DNA of 16,934 nucleotides, from the NCBI GenBank assembly GCA_964556425.1, contig CAZKWC010000065.1, positions 1 to 16,934 on the forward strand, read 5' to 3'. Each line of letters begins with the position of its first letter. Position 1 is the first letter of the stretch. The stretch is from JALQUL01 sp964556425. GTDB taxonomy: Bacteria > Pseudomonadota > Gammaproteobacteria > Burkholderiales > Burkholderiaceae_C. Below, piece after piece: positions 14,525-16,934 of this stretch. The translations under genes were made by a program, and so were the position numbers. The notes below the pieces were generated by a model, which worked only from the letters and a program-made list of their open reading frames with translations, was not told where the DNA came from and ran no database searches.

Positions 14525-14908
14525 AATTTACAAAATCATTTTTGGGAATTATTTAAGCAAGCCAAATTAAGCAATATATTTTATATTTTTATGATTATCA
14601 ATAAGTTAGAAAAATCAAATAATTCATTACAAGTATATTAAGAATATTCCTAGGGTTTTTACGTAGGAATTATTTTTATTTTTTTACAACTGAAAAAAAC
14701 ATCACCTTTGGTTATATTTTTTATTTAAAAAAATCAAATACATAAAACAAATCATAGGTTTTAAAAAAGCTTTTTGGGAAATCTGTTTAGTTTAAAATAA
14801 ATTATTAATTTATTTTTTAAAAGCGTAAAGACGTACATTTTTTTCGTAGCAGATTGCTACACAAAACAATGATTCTTTTCCACTTTTATAATTACCCTAG
14901 GAGCTCAT
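14525..14908. other. very AT-rich intergenic region with inverted repeats
   Basis: No gene is seen. The region is dominated by A and T runs and contains several dyads. ATTCCTA/TAGGAAT (14646-14670) precedes a T-rich tract. AAAAAGCTTTTT is a perfect palindrome near 14764. A 10-bp all-AT inverted repeat spans 14794-14816, and GTAGCA-GAT-TGCTAC lies at 14846-14860. It probably carries the promoter of the 89-aa gene and could bind a nucleoid protein or repressor. That is inference. Confidence 0.45.
14887..14903 (+). promoter_or_regulatory. candidate -10 box and ribosome binding site of the 89-aa gene
   Basis: TATAAT (14887-14892) is a perfect -10 hexamer and AGGAG (14899-14903) is a strong ribosome binding site five bases before the ATG. 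They are so close that a start from this -10 would leave almost no leader, and no -35 lies at normal distance. The promoter reading is therefore uncertain, while the ribosome binding site is clear. Confidence 0.4.
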
Positions 14909-15178
14909 ATGTCTCAACTTGATTTTTTTAGCCAAGCAGATGTGCAAGCCGCTTTTCAGGCGAGCCTTCAGCAAAATGAAAAAACGATTGTCGATGGCGT
15001 TGTACCATTAAGATGTGCAGTGGTAGGCGAATTGTATTTTCAAATGTGCTTTCAAAACAAAGCCTTAGTTGCTAGAGAAGATGTGCCGCCTTTGGCACTC
15101 ATCGCCCTAGACGAACATCAAAAAAAATCAAAAATGAAAGCCACCAGTAAAACAGCTGCACCCACTCAATCTCTTTAA
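14909..15178 (+). CDS. small protein of unknown function (89 aa)
   Basis: I do not recognise this protein. It is soluble, without signal peptide or membrane helix. The N-terminal helix-like part (SQLDFFSQADVQAAFQASL) is followed by a compact segment with two cysteines (C32, C47) and hydrophobic VVGELYFQMCF. The tail (about 71-89) is rich in Lys, Ser, Thr and Ala and looks disordered. A strong AGGAG ribosome binding site and an isolated setting behind a long AT-rich region support a real gene. It is convergent with yceH. Phasin-like or nucleoid-associated roles came to mind but no motif supports them. Confidence 0.7.
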   Translation: MSQLDFFSQADVQAAFQASLQQNEKTIVDGVVPLRCAVVGELYFQMCFQNKALVAREDVPPLALIALDEHQKKSKMKATSKTAAPTQSL

Positions 15179-15207
15179 GACCACAACTCTATGCTAAAAA
15201 ATCTGTA

Positions 15208-15237
15208 CTAGCTCTTTACCCAGTCACTAAGAGCTAG
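15208..15237. terminator. hairpin between convergent 89-aa gene and yceH
   Basis: CTAGCTCTT (15208-15216) pairs perfectly with AAGAGCTAG (15229-15237) around a 12-nt loop, in the space between two convergent stop codons. On the minus strand six T follow after a short spacer. It probably serves both transcripts. Confidence 0.6.
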
Positions 15238-15264
15238 CCTATCCGAGCACATTCCAATATCAAC

Positions 15265-15960
15265 TCAAGCTTGCTTATCGCTTAGCTGCAATTCAATGCC
15301 CAACTGTTCACATATTTGCTGCATTGCTTGCTTTAACTCTGCATTTTCGGCTTTTAAAACGGCAACGGTATTTTCAAGTCGCGTAATTCTTTGTAAACCG
15401 TCACTGGTGTCAGTATGATGAGCACTAGTAGTTAATAAAACCGCATCTACGTCAACTGGCCCTGCTAATAGGTGCACCCATCTATGCTCCCTAGAACCTG
15501 GTGCTTTAGGCAATTTTTGTACAGTGGCTAAACCACCGTCATCGCCACGTTCTTGCAACTCCAATAACACCGCTTCGGCAGCTGCACTATCGGCAAATTT
15601 ATACCACCTGTCACCGTTAATTCTGAGTTCTGCTGGTGTTTGTGGCCCCCTTAGCATTAACAAACCCAAAATTACCGCCTGTGGATGCGTTACATTGAGT
15701 GCACGCATTAAGTTATGTTCATATTTGGCCACTCTACTGGTGTTGAGTTCAAATACACAACTTACCTTTTTAAGACTTTCTAAGGCAGCTAGAACATCGT
15801 CTTGCGTGAGTTCCATAACAGGCTCACGGCTGGTTTTTTGATTGCAGCCCAAAATCAAAGAGTTTAATGTGAGGGGATAACTGTCTGGTACTGTTTGTGC
15901 CTTTTCAAACAAAGTAGCTAAAACACGAACTTCATGCGGGGTCAGATTTTTAAACGCCAT
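15265..15960 (-). CDS. yceH: YceH family protein (DUF480/UPF0502)
   Basis: This 231-aa soluble protein shows the YceH pattern: LTPHEVRVLATLFEKAQTVPD at the start and SYPLTLNSLILGCNQKTSREPV with the conserved N-Q-K-T/S-R-P block. GLLMLRGPQTPAELR is a second winged-helix-like module, and a C-terminal coiled coil (ENTVAVLKAENAELKQAM) is visible. The fold suggests DNA or protein binding, but the function is unknown. The frame could start six codons earlier (ATG at 15976-15978). The ATG at 15958-15960 is preferred because GGAG lies eight bases before it, the upstream ATG has no such site, and homologues begin near this point. A candidate promoter lies just upstream. Confidence 0.93.
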   Translation of the reverse strand: MAFKNLTPHEVRVLATLFEKAQTVPDSYPLTLNSLILGCNQKTSREPVMELTQDDVLAALESLKKVSCVFELNTSRVAKYEHNLMRALNVTHPQAVILGLLMLRGPQTPAELRINGDRWYKFADSAAAEAVLLELQERGDDGGLATVQKLPKAPGSREHRWVHLLAGPVDVDAVLLTTSAHHTDTSDGLQRITRLENTVAVLKAENAELKQAMQQICEQLGIELQLSDKQA

Positions 15961-15990
15961 TTGAATATCTCCATTCATACTTTTTTATAT

Positions 15991-16019
15991 TCTATAGCTA
16001 GTCCGCACTATCACATCAA
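15991..16019 (-). promoter_or_regulatory. candidate sigma-70 promoter of yceH
   Basis: On the minus strand TTGATG (16014-16019) and TATAGA (15991-15996) are separated by exactly 17 bases, each matching four of six consensus positions. Predicted transcription would start near 15984, giving a leader of about 23 bases to the preferred ATG. It overlaps the end of the frameshifted gene upstream. Confidence 0.45.
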
Positions 16020-16291
16020 GCACTTATGCGCGGCATACCAAAACGAAGCAGCAATAGCACCACTCAAGCCATACCAGCCTAGCAAAAATTAATATGTTTA
16101 CCCATAGACATAGGCATACCCACTGCTACTGCCATGAATAAAAAAACAAACCAATCAATTGTCCAAACCTGTGTTACGAGTGCAGTTAAAGCAGAGCAAA
16201 TTAGCTCTTGGCGCACAAAACTAACAAAGCCCCAGCTCAAGTTATAAGGCTTGGTTAGGTTCGCCACTTCACAAGTGCGAGATTGCAACAA
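16011..16291 (-). pseudogene. small membrane protein gene broken by a frameshift
   Basis: On the minus strand a frame running from a TTG at 16289-16291 encodes up to 70 residues, with hydrophobic segments around LICSALTALVTQV and IDWFVFLFMAVAVGM. It ends at a TAG directly after a run of five T (16084-16088). Adding one base in that run continues into FLLGWYGLSGAIAASFWYAA and ends HKCLM at a TGA (16011-16013), giving a protein of about 94 residues with a second or third membrane helix. The other frame is closed by a TAA just before the same T run, so the shift point is confined to a few bases. The family is not recognised. A real disabling mutation, a sequencing error or chance are all possible. 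Confidence 0.4.
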
Positions 16292-16329
16292 ATATGATTT
16301 ATTTTAGTTATTTAGCTTATTCCACATAT

Positions 16330-16387
16330 CTGTGGATAAAACTGTGCATAAGATGAGAGTTAGGCGTGAAGATCCTTATTTTTAGCC
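16330..16387 (+). repeat. origin repeat unit 1
   Basis: This degenerate copy of a roughly 60-bp unit begins CTGTGGATAA and carries two perfect TGTGNATAA boxes. It then shares GAGTTAG and GTGAAGAT with unit 3 at matching positions, and ends TTTTTAGCC. A short inverted repeat TCCACA/TGTGGA (16321-16336) overlaps its first box. Confidence 0.65.
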
Positions 16388-16505
16388 TACTGTATTAGAT
16401 TGATGTTTTATTTAGCAGTTTTTTGGGATCCAAACCGTTACATTTTTAAAGCATGAAATTTTTTCTCAAATCATGTTTTTAGATATTCCAATTTATTCGC
16501 CCTAT

Positions 16506-16566
16506 CTGTGGATAAGTTTGTGAACAAACCCTGAGTGAGCGGTTAAATTGTCCATTTTATAGGGCT
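16506..16566 (+). repeat. origin repeat unit 2
   Basis: This copy begins CTGTGGATAA. Its second box is TGTGAACAA, one mismatch from consensus and itself inside GTTTG-TGAA-CAAAC. It shares CCCTGAG, AGCG and TGTCC with unit 3 in register and ends TATAGGGCT. Confidence 0.7.
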
Positions 16567-16630
16567 TCCATTAACATGCCTATTTATAAGGCAGCTTATT
16601 TTTATTAGGTTTTATTGGAGTTTTTTAAAT

Positions 16631-16699
16631 AAATAGGCTTATTCACTCTTTATTTTTTAAATTATGTCAAGCTCTTGACAAGTGTGAATAAACCTATTT
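16631..16699. repeat. nested inverted repeat A in the origin region
   Basis: The outer 16-bp arms, AAATAGGCTTATTCAC (16631-16646) and GTGAATAAACCTATTT (16684-16699), match at 15 of 16 positions. Inside, off-centre, lies TGTCAAG-CT-CTTGACA (16665-16680), a perfect 7-bp dyad. No gene flanks it and there is no T-tract, so it does not behave like a terminator. Confidence 0.75.
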
Positions 16700-16739
16700 T
16701 CTTATTGTCATTTAGAGCACCATAAAGCCAATTTTTTTG

Positions 16740-16799
16740 AATAAAACCGAAATTATTTTGAGTTGAACTCAAAAAATTGCTGATTGAATCGGTTTTATT
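16740..16799. repeat. nested inverted repeat B in the origin region
   Basis: The outer arms AATAAAACCGA (16740-16750) and TCGGTTTTATT (16789-16799) match perfectly over 11 bp. Inside, TTTTGAGTT (16756-16764) and AACTCAAAA (16766-16774) form a perfect 9-bp dyad around one G. The architecture resembles repeat A 41 bases away, but the sequences differ. Confidence 0.75.
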
Positions 16800-16846
16800 G
16801 TTTTTGGAAATGTCAATAGCTTAACTTTTATAGTTATTCTACCTAA

Positions 16847-16906
16847 CTGTGTATAACTTAGTGGATAAGCCCTGAGTTAGCGCTGAAGATGTCCTATTTT
16901 AGGGCT
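16847..16906 (+). repeat. origin repeat unit 3
   Basis: This copy begins CTGTGTATAA with a second box AGTGGATAA. It is followed by GCCCTGAG, TTAGCG, GAAGATGTCC and TTTTAGGGCT, which align without gaps to unit 2 over the first 40 positions. GCCCT and AGGGC form a short dyad across its right part. Confidence 0.7.
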
Positions 16907-16934
16907 CTGGCTTGGATTGCTTACGAACGGGTCA

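Larger units (their letters stand above)
16318..16906. other. oriC: putative chromosomal replication origin (oriC) with DnaA-box doublets
   Basis: Six DnaA-box-like 9-mers occur as three doublets, all written TGTGNATAA on the plus strand: 16331 (TGTGGATAA), 16343 (TGTGCATAA), 16507 (TGTGGATAA), 16519 (TGTGAACAA), 16848 (TGTGTATAA) and 16860 (AGTGGATAA). Within every doublet the boxes start exactly 12 bp apart. Between doublets the DNA is very AT-rich and holds two nested inverted repeats. GATCCTTATTTTT (16371-16383) resembles the E. coli unwinding 13-mer with two mismatches. The DnaA consensus is established; that this is the functional origin is inference. No dnaA, dnaN, rpmH or parAB is visible; a DnaA-titration site is the alternative. 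Confidence 0.75.

Noticed and set aside
16079..16291. The 70-codon frame taken as an intact independent gene
   Set aside because: It begins at a TTG without ribosome binding site and stops within a T run where another frame continues in the same membrane-protein style; a broken gene explains it better.
16440..16490. A third nested dyad (CATGA/TCATG around GAAA/TTTC) between origin units 1 and 2
   Set aside because: Arms of 4-5 bp in AT-rich DNA are expected by chance and are not comparable with the two elements at 16631 and 16740.
16318..16906. CRISPR array or plasmid iteron array
   Set aside because: Only three degenerate, unevenly spaced units; the shared core is the DnaA box, and no cas or rep gene is present.

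Overview
The window (about 42-45% G+C by eye, not computed) looks like chromosomal DNA of an AT-leaning betaproteobacterium, probably Burkholderiales. This rests on the order accB-accC-prmA-DUF3426 preceded by a TlpA-type thioredoxin and mpl, and on the block pteridine reductase-like SDR / dihydroneopterin aldolase / ttcA beside a MidA-type methyltransferase. No genus can be named from this alone. No insertion sequence, phage gene, CRISPR array, tRNA or rRNA was seen.

Layout. 1-5888, all on the minus strand (transcribed right to left): an unknown 194-aa protein, a membrane-anchored TlpA/ResA-like thioredoxin, accB-accC (acetyl-CoA carboxylase), prmA (ribosomal protein L11 methyltransferase) and a zinc-ribbon/DUF3426 membrane protein cut by the window edge. 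5942-7345, plus: mpl (murein peptide recycling), divergent from the block before it and convergent with the next. 7399-10770, minus: a pteridine reductase-like SDR, folB, a FolX-like second aldolase paralogue, ttcA and a histidine phosphatase, a run devoted to pterins and tRNA thiolation. 11113-14345, plus: a MidA-type methyltransferase, a DUF2905 membrane protein, a zinc-ribbon thioredoxin (trxC) and a NanK-like ROK sugar kinase. 14525-14908 is a very AT-rich gap before an unrecognised 89-aa gene on plus. yceH lies on minus at 15265-15960, preceded by what looks like a frameshifted small membrane-protein gene.

16318-16906 carries three degenerate repeats of about 60 bp. Each starts with two DnaA boxes set 12 bp apart in the same orientation, and two nested inverted repeats lie between the second and third. 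This is most simply a chromosomal replication origin (oriC) or part of one. No dnaA, dnaN or rpmH is visible beside it, so the neighbouring gene must lie beyond the window or the origin has an unusual setting.

Rho-independent terminators are clear after accC, trxC (two in tandem) and the ROK gene, and probable after prmA. Hairpins also sit between both convergent gene pairs. Most genes are ordinary housekeeping genes. The parts most worth a second look are the origin-like repeats, the nested palindromes, the SDR/FolB/FolX set, a symmetric element upstream of accB, and the altered metal-site motif of the ROK kinase.
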